Part shown: in pieces, positions 1-6,439 of the stretch | Layout: every line of letters starts with the position of its first letter | Numbering within the stretch: the stretch's first letter is position 1 | Source: Fidelibacterota bacterium UBA6531 | GTDB lineage: Bacteria; Fidelibacterota; Marinisomatia; Marinisomatales; TCS55 | Direction: 5' to 3' | Assembly (NCBI GenBank): GCA_002436185.1 | Contig: DJKX01000046.1 | Span: 1 to 12,681, forward strand | Length of the DNA stretch: 12,681 nt | Notes under the pieces: model-generated | Told to the model about the DNA's origin: nothing | Database searches by the model: none | What the model saw: only the letters and a program-made list of their open reading frames with translations | Translations under genes and position numbers: made by a program

Positions 1-1085
1 ACATTATCCAATTGGTGAAAAACAGTTTCAAATCCACTTTTCCAGTAAGGGGCTGCCAATCCGGAAAAACCGGGAACCAATACACCGTTTGTATCAGTTT
101 GGCTGCATCGTTTATCCCATTCCATGTCTTTGTGGGGAATATTCAATTTATCTTCCAGCCAATAAAAAAGAGAATTACATGCATTGATTGAGCCTTCAGT
201 CACATAATGGGTTTCATATTCATTGGAAAAAAGTACATTGTTTAGCAATCCTTTTATATGTTTTGCAAATGGACCCGAATGGTATAAAACGGAAGCAGAT
301 GTTCCAAAATTCATAGCTAGAAAATTTTCTGCCAAACCCCCCTGTCCAATCAATGCACTTTGCTGATCGCCAATGATACAATTCAGAGGCAAACCCCAAG
401 GCTGGATGTATCCAAAATCTCCCACAGATGGCACAAGGGTTGGCAAGCAATTTTGGTTAACATCGTAAAATGAACATAACTCATTATCCCACTTTAATTC
501 AGTGATATCCATTAGTTGAGAGCGTCCTGCAATTGTATGATCTACGACAGGATGCCCTGTTAACCGATGTACAAGAAAAGCACTTAATGGTCCAAACCAT
601 AAATCTCCTTTGTCCACGTTTGATTTAAGGCCTGGATCATTGCGAATCAAATGTTGGTATTTAGCACCGCCGAAATGAGCGCTTAAAGGGACACCGCTTT
701 TTTCATGTATCAATTGATTATATTCGGATAATTCATTCACAATTTGATAGGCTCGACTATCCTGCCAGCTCAATGCAGGTGATTGTGGTTCACATGTGAT
801 TTTATCCCAAAACAAAAATGTGGAACGCTGCAGCGCAATCCCAACATTAATGATGTTACCGAATTTTTGGTCAGCAGTATCAACACATTGCTGAATCAGT
901 TCAAGGCATGATGCAACAATCTGATTGGCATCACATTCGACATGTTGAGGTGCCGGTCGAGATAATGGATGTTTTATACGGTTGCTGAAAACAACATCAT
1001 TGTTTTCATTGAATAAAAAACATTTTGTTGATGAGGTTCCCTGATCTATGACAAGGGAAAAAGGTGAACCGGATGAGTCCGGCAC
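1..1085 (-). CDS. FGGY-family carbohydrate kinase, glycerol-kinase-like (3' end beyond window)
   Basis: I translated this by hand: about 361 residues are present of the roughly 500 usual for the family. FGGY kinases phosphorylate a polyol or sugar with ATP in the cytoplasm. The N-terminal phosphate-binding loop DQGTSST lies at residues 14-20, a WQDSRA stretch at 107-112, the catalytic-Asp motif GDQQSALIGQ at 239-248 (Asp240), EGSI at 297-300 and a C-domain segment PGFSGLAAPYW at 338-348. Overall it aligns best with GlpK. Of the E. coli GlpK glycerol contacts, the Arg (Arg87) and Asp (Asp240) are kept. By eye, Glu84 is replaced by Ser88 and Tyr135 by His137, so the substrate may not be glycerol. 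I chose GTG at 1085 because it gives a normal leader before the loop, follows the ferredoxin stop by two bases and has an AGAAG upstream. It probably shares a transcript with the ferredoxin. Family certain; substrate unknown. Confidence 0.88.
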   Translation of the reverse strand, partial: MPDSSGSPFSLVIDQGTSSTKCFLFNENNDVVFSNRIKHPLSRPAPQHVECDANQIVASCLELIQQCVDTADQKFGNIINVGIALQRSTFLFWDKITCEPQSPALSWQDSRAYQIVNELSEYNQLIHEKSGVPLSAHFGGAKYQHLIRNDPGLKSNVDKGDLWFGPLSAFLVHRLTGHPVVDHTIAGRSQLMDITELKWDNELCSFYDVNQNCLPTLVPSVGDFGYIQPWGLPLNCIIGDQQSALIGQGGLAENFLAMNFGTSASVLYHSGPFAKHIKGLLNNVLFSNEYETHYVTEGSINACNSLFYWLEDKLNIPHKDMEWDKRCSQTDTNGVLVPGFSGLAAPYWKSGFETVFHQLDN

Positions 1086-1087
1086 GG

Positions 1088-1423
1088 TTATTCTTCTACT
1101 GAATATTCGTAAAGAGTTTCGAATTCATCCGTTGGAAGCATGCGAATGGCATCCCAAGTCAACTTTGAGCATACCCGAGAACATATCTGGCAACCGATAC
1201 ATTCATCGAAACGAATTTGAACGGGAGGAATAGGAATGCCATACTTTTCAACAGGAACTGCTTCAATGCAATCAACAGGACAAAAGGGTACGCAAACCTG
1301 GCAACCGGTACAATTATCCTCATCCACAACAGCAATAAGCTTAGGTTTCTTTTTCTTTTTATTAATCTTTTCCGCCAGTTCGGGTACGGACTTATAGTGA
1401 TCGTATTTATATGTATCTGCCAT
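1088..1423 (-). CDS. Two-cluster [4Fe-4S] ferredoxin
   Basis: A 111-residue soluble electron carrier. Two cluster motifs are visible: CTGCQVCVPFCP (Cys38, 41, 44, 48; Cys52 follows in PVDC) and CIGCQICSRVC (Cys75, 78, 81, 85). They are separated by a loop rich in Pro and Ile. This is the bacterial 2[4Fe-4S] fold, in which the fourth Cys of each motif usually ligates the other cluster. The N-terminal 37 residues are an added tail with a run of five lysines (22-26), and the C-terminal tail is acidic. The gene lies between an MFS exporter upstream (54-base gap) and an FGGY kinase downstream (two-base gap). Its redox partner is not shown by this context. The ATG is preceded only by a weak AGAG. 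Identity as a ferredoxin is firm; the pathway is not known. Confidence 0.9.
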   Translation of the reverse strand: MADTYKYDHYKSVPELAEKINKKKKKPKLIAVVDEDNCTGCQVCVPFCPVDCIEAVPVEKYGIPIPPVQIRFDECIGCQICSRVCSKLTWDAIRMLPTDEFETLYEYSVEE

Positions 1424-1477
1424 ATTGATTCTCTAAGTAAGTCAGGAAATTATGCTGGCTTTTAGTAAAACCAAAAG

Positions 1478-2665
1478 TTAATTCAATTGTCGGATCTGTT
1501 TGGAAAAAAGGCCTATCAATCCGCTTATAACAGCTCCAATTCCAAAAATAAGAAAAACATAACGGACATCCATTCCGGCTGCCAGAACACCTACCAATGC
1601 TGATGACATAGCTGTCATACCCACAACAGCCAGATGAACCATGGAAAATAAACGTCCATGATATTCATTCGGTGTATTTTTTTGTATTATAGATGTTCTG
1701 GAAATAGTAATAACCGGTATACCCATCCCATGAACTATTATCATAACAATTGCCGCTGGGACTGAAGGAATCCAGTAAAAAAAGGAATAGGTTATACCGT
1801 CCCAAATCAGTGCAAGTAATAATAATACACCATTGCTTAACCGATGGCTGCTTTTATACATGAGCCAAGAACCGATGAGCATGCCGCCGGCCATACCCGC
1901 TTCCACAAAGGCAAAATCGGATGCTGTACCGCCCAAAGTGGTTTTTACAAATATTGGCATGCCGACGATGGCGGGACCCATGATGAAAATATTATTTAAA
2001 ATTGTCAGGATAATTAAATATCCAATACTACGGTGTTTAATGATGTAATGTAGTCCGGATTTGAGTTGTTTGAATGTAGCATGTGTTTCCTGCGGCGGAC
2101 GATTTTTGGGTTTAATAACAAATAATAACAATATGCTAGCAACTAAAAAGGACATTGCATCAAAAACAAATAATTTATTTAAAGATATTATGCCTAATAA
2201 CACTCCAGCAAAGGCCGGGCCGATTAAATAAGCCAGCTGTGAACTGGTTGCTATAACAGAATTCACTTTAGATAATTGTTTTTTTGCAACGACTTCCGGG
2301 ACAAAGGCGTTCAGCGCCGGGGGAAACATGGTGCCGAAACTGCTGCGTATGAACGCCAGAATACCAATGAGCATAGCATCGGCTGCGCCGTAAAAAAGTG
2401 TAATGGGAATTATCATCACCGTCAATGATTGGCTTATATTGGCAATATGCATGATCGTCAGCCGATTGTATTTATCGGCGAAAACTCCTCCGAGCAAACC
2501 AAAAAACATAGCAGGTAAATAAGCGCTCATTGCCACCAGCCCTGTGATAACAGGTGAGCCTGTCAAATCCAGGATCAGCCAGATCAGAGCTAATTGATAG
2601 ACGGCATCACCCATGGCCGTGATCAGTTGGGCGAGCCACAATGTCGTTACATTTCTATTCCACAT
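1478..2665 (-). CDS. MFS transporter, drug/siderophore-efflux type (MFS_3-like)
   Basis: A 395-residue inner-membrane protein with about twelve hydrophobic helices, the usual size of a major facilitator superfamily transporter. MFS proteins move small solutes using the proton gradient. The loop between helices 2 and 3 carries motif A as GGVFADKYNR (residues 59-68). The opening segment NVTTLWLAQLITAMGDAVY, followed by ALIWLILDLTGS, resembles the enterobactin-exporter/macrolide-efflux branch, so export is more likely than uptake (inference). The substrate cannot be read from the sequence. The ATG at 2665 lacks a clear Shine-Dalgarno sequence, as do several genes here. The ferredoxin and kinase follow in the same direction and could be co-transcribed, although the 54-base gap leaves room for a separate promoter. 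The gene upstream is divergent. Confidence 0.9.
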   Translation of the reverse strand: MWNRNVTTLWLAQLITAMGDAVYQLALIWLILDLTGSPVITGLVAMSAYLPAMFFGLLGGVFADKYNRLTIMHIANISQSLTVMIIPITLFYGAADAMLIGILAFIRSSFGTMFPPALNAFVPEVVAKKQLSKVNSVIATSSQLAYLIGPAFAGVLLGIISLNKLFVFDAMSFLVASILLLFVIKPKNRPPQETHATFKQLKSGLHYIIKHRSIGYLIILTILNNIFIMGPAIVGMPIFVKTTLGGTASDFAFVEAGMAGGMLIGSWLMYKSSHRLSNGVLLLLALIWDGITYSFFYWIPSVPAAIVMIIVHGMGIPVITISRTSIIQKNTPNEYHGRLFSMVHLAVVGMTAMSSALVGVLAAGMDVRYVFLIFGIGAVISGLIGLFSKQIRQLN

Positions 2666-2819
2666 GATTAAACAGCGGGAAAGTTAATGTTTAAAACCAC
2701 CAAATATATTTTGTTATTTTGAGTATGAAATGAAAGTAATAATTTTTAGATTTTTATCTATTTCTCTGATATAAAAATGATTTAATCAGAAAAATTAAAA
2801 AATGCTTCTACAACAAGCA

Positions 2820-2957
2820 ATGAAATTGATAATAATTTTAATGATTATTGTATCAATGAGTTGCAATAATTCAGAGAGCAATAAGTCTGTTTACCACACC
2901 CAGACCTCATCTATCAATCAAACCGATGAACCTAATGTGTATTGTATTAATGATTAA
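2820..2957 (+). CDS. Small lipoprotein ORF (45 aa), probably the interrupted 5' part of a Cys-rich protein
   Basis: The product begins MKLIIILMIIVSMSC, a short lipoprotein signal with Cys15 at the expected lipidation site (S-M-S-C; Met at -2 is a loose lipobox match). A polar segment rich in Ser, Asn and Thr follows and ends at a TAA at 2955-2957. The same frame stays open beyond that stop to 3182 and encodes a strongly cysteine-rich segment. A single lipoprotein of about 120 residues, broken by one stop, is therefore the simplest reading. The stop lies inside a 7-bp tandem duplication (ATTAATG twice, 2946-2959). An in-frame ATG at 2802 would add six residues; I preferred 2820 because it places Lys directly before the hydrophobic core. 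No ribosome binding site is visible. No family recognised. Confidence 0.45.
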   Translation: MKLIIILMIIVSMSCNNSESNKSVYHTQTSSINQTDEPNVYCIND

Positions 2958-2966
2958 TGTAACCTG

Positions 2967-3182
2967 ATGTGGTTTTCTTGTGGCGAAGGTTTGTGCGATT
3001 ATTATGGTTTTGGAGTTTGGTGGTGCACTAGTATAGGAAGTGGTTACTGTAATGGATCAGGTGACGGAATTTGTTATCATGATTGTTTTAGAAGTAATGG
3101 GTGTGCCGCTGGATTAAGTTGTAATTGTACAGTTGGGCTTTGCAATTGTAAAGTTAATAGCAATACAAATATTCCAGATTAA
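2967..3182 (+). CDS. Cysteine-rich ORF (71 aa), likely the 3' part of the preceding lipoprotein
   Basis: This 71-residue reading frame has 11 cysteines plus many Gly, Tyr and Trp residues, in clusters such as GLCDYYGFGVWWC and SCNCTVGLCNC. It has no signal peptide and no Shine-Dalgarno sequence before the ATG at 2967. It is in phase with the lipoprotein ORF that ends nine bases earlier, and the codon right after that stop is also Cys. As part of the lipoprotein it would be exported, where such a pattern would suit disulfides or metal binding (inference). I recognise no domain. As a separate cytoplasmic protein it seems unlikely. It could equally be a decayed gene remnant. The gene for a secreted repeat protein begins 22 bases later. 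Confidence 0.4.
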   Translation: MWFSCGEGLCDYYGFGVWWCTSIGSGYCNGSGDGICYHDCFRSNGCAAGLSCNCTVGLCNCKVNSNTNIPD

Positions 3183-3204
3183 TTAATAATGCATTGGTAA
3201 TAAT

Positions 3205-3546
3205 ATGAATAGACAGTTTAAAACAACAGTTATAATTTTTGCTTTTACAGTAAAAGCAATCTCCCAAACATACATTTCTGAAGATACATATTCGATTATG
3301 AATGAAAATAATCTTTTATTTGAACAGTTAAATGGTAAAAAATCTGATGAGATAATTGATATACTCTCTGTTGCAATCTCTGATCCTAATATTAATATTA
3401 ATACAGAAACAGATGTATATTTAAAATCATTGAGTGGGAGTATTAAATCTCTCGTATTAAATAATTATGATGATGGGATAAATGAATTAAAAGAAGCATT
3501 TATTTTGGCAAAACCATGGATATGGAATTATTTCAAAACAATTTAG
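3205..3546 (+). CDS. N-terminal part of a frameshifted secreted helical-repeat (TPR-like) protein
   Basis: A 113-residue frame. It starts with MNRQFK and a hydrophobic run (TTVIIFAFTVKAIS) that looks like an export signal, with probable cleavage near Ser-Gln. The rest is helical and polar. Its last part (residues about 76-100, GSIKSLVLNNYDDGINELKEAF) resembles one TPR-type helix pair. The frame then diverges and stops at 3546. The next ORF begins inside it (3516) in the -1 frame and continues the repeat pattern. Both frames are open together only from 3486 to 3546, so the shift must lie there. Codon use is very AT-rich: two sampled 60-base stretches are about 27% G+C. No specific family recognised. 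It is probably a pseudogene, or one gene with a base missing from the assembly. Confidence 0.5.
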   Translation: MNRQFKTTVIIFAFTVKAISQTYISEDTYSIMNENNLLFEQLNGKKSDEIIDILSVAISDPNININTETDVYLKSLSGSIKSLVLNNYDDGINELKEAFILAKPWIWNYFKTI

Positions 3547-4001
3547 GTTTTATTGCTGTTCAATTGGCAATTTCATATAATAAAAAGGGTGATTTCAATA
3601 GAGCTGTAGAGTATTCTAAGCTTGTACTTACTAATTATCCTTTGTGGGAAGGTGGTACAAATTTCGCAAGTAATTTAATGTTATTAAAAATTGCTTTAGA
3701 AAATATTATGACTGTAGAAGAAAAAAGGAATTTATTATTAGAATTAATTTATGTTGCTCCGAACACTTCTTTTCAATTACAAGTATTACTCCATCTTGCT
3801 GATCAAGAAATTAAAATCAATAATAAAATTAAAGCTAAAGAGTATATTGCAATCATAGATGAAAATTATAGGACAGATATACATTACAATAATATTTGGT
3901 CTAAATTTTATTTAGATTGGGGTTTCATTACTTTAGATGAATATAAAAATCTTAATGAACAGTTATATAAATTTCATCAATTGAGCCGTGATAAAAAATA
4001 G
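3516..4001 (+). CDS. C-terminal part of the frameshifted TPR-like protein
   Basis: A 161-residue frame. The segment LAISYNKKGDFNRAVEYSKLVL (about residues 18-39) has the spacing of a tetratricopeptide repeat. A second helical pair follows around LLHLADQEIKINNKIKAKEYIAIIDENY (about 101-128), and the tail is amphipathic. TPR-like proteins bind partner proteins, but no partner can be named. On its own this frame has no export signal and its ATG lacks a ribosome binding site, so it is best read as the rest of the gene that begins at 3205. The overlap is 31 bases, and joining the halves needs a -1 shift. It shares the AT-rich composition of the first half. Nothing downstream is linked to it; the next gene lies 133 bases away. 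Confidence 0.5.
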   Translation: MDMELFQNNLGFIAVQLAISYNKKGDFNRAVEYSKLVLTNYPLWEGGTNFASNLMLLKIALENIMTVEEKRNLLLELIYVAPNTSFQLQVLLHLADQEIKINNKIKAKEYIAIIDENYRTDIHYNNIWSKFYLDWGFITLDEYKNLNEQLYKFHQLSRDKK

Positions 4002-4013
4002 TAATATTATAAT

Positions 4014-4032
4014 TGGATTCAAACAGAGTCCA
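4014..4032 (+). terminator. Weak candidate hairpin after the TPR-like gene
   Basis: TGGATTC (4014-4020) can pair with GAGTCCA (4026-4032) around the five-base loop AAACA, with one G-U pair. It begins 13 bases after the stop of the TPR-like gene. No clean T-tract follows, so termination is uncertain. The rest of the gap up to 4134 holds only the candidate promoter and ribosome binding site of the ferredoxin. Confidence 0.25.
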
Positions 4033-4081
4033 TTAAAGTTAATGTCAAAATCCTTTTCACCTTTTATAAAACCCTCCTAAA

Positions 4082-4110
4082 TTTTCACTCTAATTTTGTA
4101 CAGTTAATAT
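4082..4110 (+). promoter_or_regulatory. Candidate promoter for the 7Fe-type ferredoxin
   Basis: TTTTCA (4082-4087) and TAATAT (4105-4110) are 17 bases apart, each matching four of six bases of the sigma70-type -35 and -10 elements. They lie just upstream of the ferredoxin ribosome binding site. In AT-rich DNA such matches are frequent, so this is only a candidate. Confidence 0.25.
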
Positions 4111-4123
4111 AACCAACTCATTT

Positions 4124-4128
4124 AGGAG
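4124..4128 (+). promoter_or_regulatory. Ribosome binding site of the ferredoxin gene
   Basis: AGGAG lies six bases before the ATG at 4135. It is one of only two strong Shine-Dalgarno sequences in the window and fixes the ferredoxin start. It contrasts with mrp, lpxD and uppS, which have none visible, and suggests high translation of this gene. Confidence 0.75.
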
Positions 4129-4134
4129 ATAAAA

Positions 4135-4437
4135 ATGACATACATAATTGCAGAACCCTGTGTAAGTACATGCGACACTGCATGTGTAGAAGTATGCCCG
4201 GTGGATTGTATCCACGGACCCGATGATAAAACCGGTTCTGGCGAGGAAGCAAAAGCAGACGGATTTGATCCTGAAGGTAAAATGCTTTACATCGATCCGG
4301 AAGAATGTATTGATTGCGGAGCCTGTGAACCGGAATGCCCGGTTGAAGCAATCTTTGAAGAAAGTGAAGTCCCTGAAGAGTGGAATAAATATATCAGAAT
4401 CAATTACGAGTGGTTCGGCCAAGAATACACCGGCTGA
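4135..4437 (+). CDS. 7Fe-type ferredoxin ([3Fe-4S][4Fe-4S])
   Basis: A 100-residue acidic electron carrier. The N-terminal motif has Cys9, 13, 17, 21 (CVSTCDTACVEVCP) and Cys25; the second has Cys58, 61, 64, 68 (CIDCGACEPECP). Compared with Azotobacter FdI, Cys9, 17 and 68 correspond to the [3Fe-4S] ligands, and Cys21, 58, 61 and 64 to the [4Fe-4S] ligands. The second Cys is displaced (C-x3-C-x3-C instead of C-x2-C-x4-C), which removes the normal CxxC of a 4Fe cluster and favours the 7Fe assignment. Start (MTYIIAEPC) and end (VPEEWNKYIRIN) are typical of the family. An acidic insert of about 20 residues (28-48) separates the motifs. The gene has its own strong ribosome binding site and terminator, so it is probably a single-gene unit. 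Its redox partner is unknown. Confidence 0.92.
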   Translation: MTYIIAEPCVSTCDTACVEVCPVDCIHGPDDKTGSGEEAKADGFDPEGKMLYIDPEECIDCGACEPECPVEAIFEESEVPEEWNKYIRINYEWFGQEYTG

Positions 4438-4464
4438 TTCAGCAATCCAATCAATCTTAACTCG

Positions 4465-4504
4465 AAGAACGGCTGTTTTATACAGCCGTTCTTTATCTTT
4501 TAAA
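4465..4504 (+). terminator. Intrinsic terminator after the ferredoxin gene
   Basis: AAGAACGGCTG (4465-4475) is a perfect 11-bp inverted repeat with CAGCCGTTCTT (4483-4493) around the seven-base loop TTTTATA. The T-rich run TTTATCTTTT follows. It lies 27 bases after the ferredoxin stop and is the clearest terminator in the window. Its T-tract ends about eight bases before the mrp start codon, so mrp must rely on readthrough or on a start site within this element. Confidence 0.9.
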
Positions 4505-4508
4505 CCCC

Positions 4509-5633
4509 ATGAATAAACAAGACGTATTAGACCTGCTAAAAACAATAAAATATCCGGGTTTCAGCCGGGATATTGTTTCTTTTGGAATGATTGATAATAT
4601 TACTGTCGATGACAATAATGTATCTGTTTTATTAAAAATAACGACAGAGAAAGATGATAAAAAACAAGCTGTAATTGATACAGTCAAAAATGTTTTACAA
4701 TCAACAAATACATTTGATAAAATTGATGTAACACTCTCACAAGAAGGGCACACACCACCTCATACACACCAGCAACAGGCACCAGCCGGGCCAGCGCCAT
4801 TAGAAGGGATTGAACATATAGTTGCCATCGCCAGTGGAAAAGGCGGAGTAGGCAAATCAACTGTAGCTGCAAATATTGCCGTAGCACTTACACAAAAAGG
4901 CCACAAAGTTGGTTTACTTGATTTAGATATTTATGGACCTTCATTACCCACAATCCTTGGATTCAATGATAACCCGGAATTAACCCAAGACAAAAAATTA
5001 ATCCCCCTTAACCGTTATGGAATGAAAGTCATGAGTTTTGGGTTTATCAGCGGTAACGATACTCCCGCCATTTGGCGCGGACCCTTGGTCAGCAGAATGA
5101 CTGAACAGTTTTTTCAGGATGTTATCTGGGGAGAATTGGATTATCTGATATTAGATCTTCCGCCTGGAACCGGAGATGTACAACTAACATTGAGCCAAAA
5201 AGTACGCATGAGCGGAGCTGTAATTGTTACGACTCCTCAAGATATTGCTTTGTCTGACGTACGCAAAGGTGCCGAAATGTTTCGAAAAGTTCAAACACCT
5301 GTTTTGGGAGTAATAGAAAATATGTCCGGTTTAGTTATCGAAGGTCAAATTTCAAGTGAAAAAGATGTAAAAATTGATATAGCTGGCGTGGGAAATGTTG
5401 ATGTAGATAAAGATGGACATTTTGAATTTATGGTGGATATTTTCAAAAAAGGTGGTGGTGTTACAGAAAGTGAACGATTAGGCGTTCCCTTATTAGGCGA
5501 AATTCCTATTGATAAAGAAATAATGGATTCTACAGATAATGGTAAACCCCTTGTTTTAAGTCAACCGGATTCATCGGTATCACATGTGTATATTCAAATA
5601 ACTGATCGTATTCATACTACGTTGCAAGCATAG
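4509..5633 (+). CDS. mrp: Mrp/NBP35-type P-loop ATPase (ApbC-like), lacking cysteines
   Basis: A 374-residue protein of the Mrp/ApbC family, cytoplasmic ATPases that carry Fe-S clusters to target proteins. The N-terminal MIP18/DUF59 domain covers about residues 1-78, then a His/Pro/Gln linker (81-98). The ATPase follows, with deviant Walker A SGKGGVGKST (109-118), switch I DLDIYGPS (138-145) and LDLPPGTGD (215-223). ENMSG (270-274) comes where most Mrp proteins carry a CPxC cluster motif. That motif is absent. Residues about 275-310 form an insert (VIEGQ to MVDIF) before KKGGG, and the fold then resumes with LGVPLLGEIP. The whole protein has no Cys. CxxC-less Mrp proteins are, to my knowledge, common in Bacteroidota, so this may be a lineage form. 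The ATG follows a terminator closely and no ribosome binding site is visible. A membrane-protein gene begins 14 bases downstream. Confidence 0.93.
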   Translation: MNKQDVLDLLKTIKYPGFSRDIVSFGMIDNITVDDNNVSVLLKITTEKDDKKQAVIDTVKNVLQSTNTFDKIDVTLSQEGHTPPHTHQQQAPAGPAPLEGIEHIVAIASGKGGVGKSTVAANIAVALTQKGHKVGLLDLDIYGPSLPTILGFNDNPELTQDKKLIPLNRYGMKVMSFGFISGNDTPAIWRGPLVSRMTEQFFQDVIWGELDYLILDLPPGTGDVQLTLSQKVRMSGAVIVTTPQDIALSDVRKGAEMFRKVQTPVLGVIENMSGLVIEGQISSEKDVKIDIAGVGNVDVDKDGHFEFMVDIFKKGGGVTESERLGVPLLGEIPIDKEIMDSTDNGKPLVLSQPDSSVSHVYIQITDRIHTTLQA

Positions 5634-5647
5634 TACCAAAGGTTACA

Positions 5648-6439
5648 ATGACAACCCATCTTGCTGACATTTTAATTTATACACTTTTGGGTGTTGCTGT
5701 TTTATATCCTTTCTTTTTCTGGTTCACTCCCCGACAAAAAATCGATTCCGGTTTTTATAATTTTAATTTGGGTCTGTCAGGAATGCTTGGCGGCATGGCA
5801 TTGGTTTTATCGTGGGCTACCGGTATGGATCAGATGCATATTTACGGAATAGCCGGTTGGCTTGGACTACTTTTATTAGTGACATATCTGTATTGGAATA
5901 ATGAAAAAATTTCCTTATTCGTCATATCATTTGTATCATGTTTAGGTTGTTTTGTTTTTATCCTTTTTGCAAAATCTATGTTTACTGATAGTAATCTTTA
6001 TTCAGTGATTTTTACTGGGTGTGTAAGCCAAGCCATCCTTGCAGGCGTCATATTTGCAATGATTCTTGGGCATTGGTATTTGAATGTTGTTCAATTACCT
6101 ATTATTCTACTGCGCAGAACATCCAATGCGCTGGCAATTCTTTTAATCATCCGATTGATATGGAATTTAGTTCAATTACAGTCATTTTCAGTTGTAGATC
6201 AATATGGAAGAATGCTTTCGATCTTTCAATATATAGCAACTTTAGAGGGTTTTTTCTTGGGAGTATCTGTGTTTTTTGGACTTCTTGTCCCATTAATATT
6301 GCACTTTTTTATTTGGCAAACATTGAAACTCCACGCAACTCAAAGTGCGACAGGATTATTATACATTAGTGTTTTGGCCATTATGGTTGGTGATTTATGC
6401 TATAAATATGTTCTATTCCAAAATGGATTATTATTGTGA
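5648..6439 (+). CDS. Multi-pass membrane protein with GHWYLN motif, unknown function
   Basis: A 263-residue integral membrane protein with about eight hydrophobic helices (roughly residues 6-26, 40-57, 64-82, 89-108, 117-141, 158-178, 195-222, 235-255). Two features stand out: GHWYLN at 141-146 and LHFFIWQTLKLHATQSATG at 218-236. They put His142 and His219 at or near membrane helices, where they could bind heme or a metal (inference only). I recall similar unnamed proteins in other phyla but can give no function. An AAAGG five bases before the ATG supports this start. It follows mrp by 14 bases and overlaps the zinc-ribbon gene by four (GTGA), so the three are probably co-transcribed and the last two translationally coupled. 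Membrane location is firm; the role is unknown. Confidence 0.82.
   Translation: MTTHLADILIYTLLGVAVLYPFFFWFTPRQKIDSGFYNFNLGLSGMLGGMALVLSWATGMDQMHIYGIAGWLGLLLLVTYLYWNNEKISLFVISFVSCLGCFVFILFAKSMFTDSNLYSVIFTGCVSQAILAGVIFAMILGHWYLNVVQLPIILLRRTSNALAILLIIRLIWNLVQLQSFSVVDQYGRMLSIFQYIATLEGFFLGVSVFFGLLVPLILHFFIWQTLKLHATQSATGLLYISVLAIMVGDLCYKYVLFQNGLLL

Noticed and set aside
2955..2957. Recoded stop (selenocysteine or pyrrolysine)
   Set aside because: The codon is TAA; recoding of this kind uses TGA or TAG.
3486..3546. Programmed -1 frameshift in the TPR-like gene
   Set aside because: No canonical slippery heptamer or obvious downstream stem was found; simple mutation or an assembly error explains it better.
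4090..4545. Minus-strand open frames across the 7Fe-type ferredoxin
   Set aside because: They are antisense shadows; the plus-strand frame has the cluster motifs, ribosome binding site and terminator.
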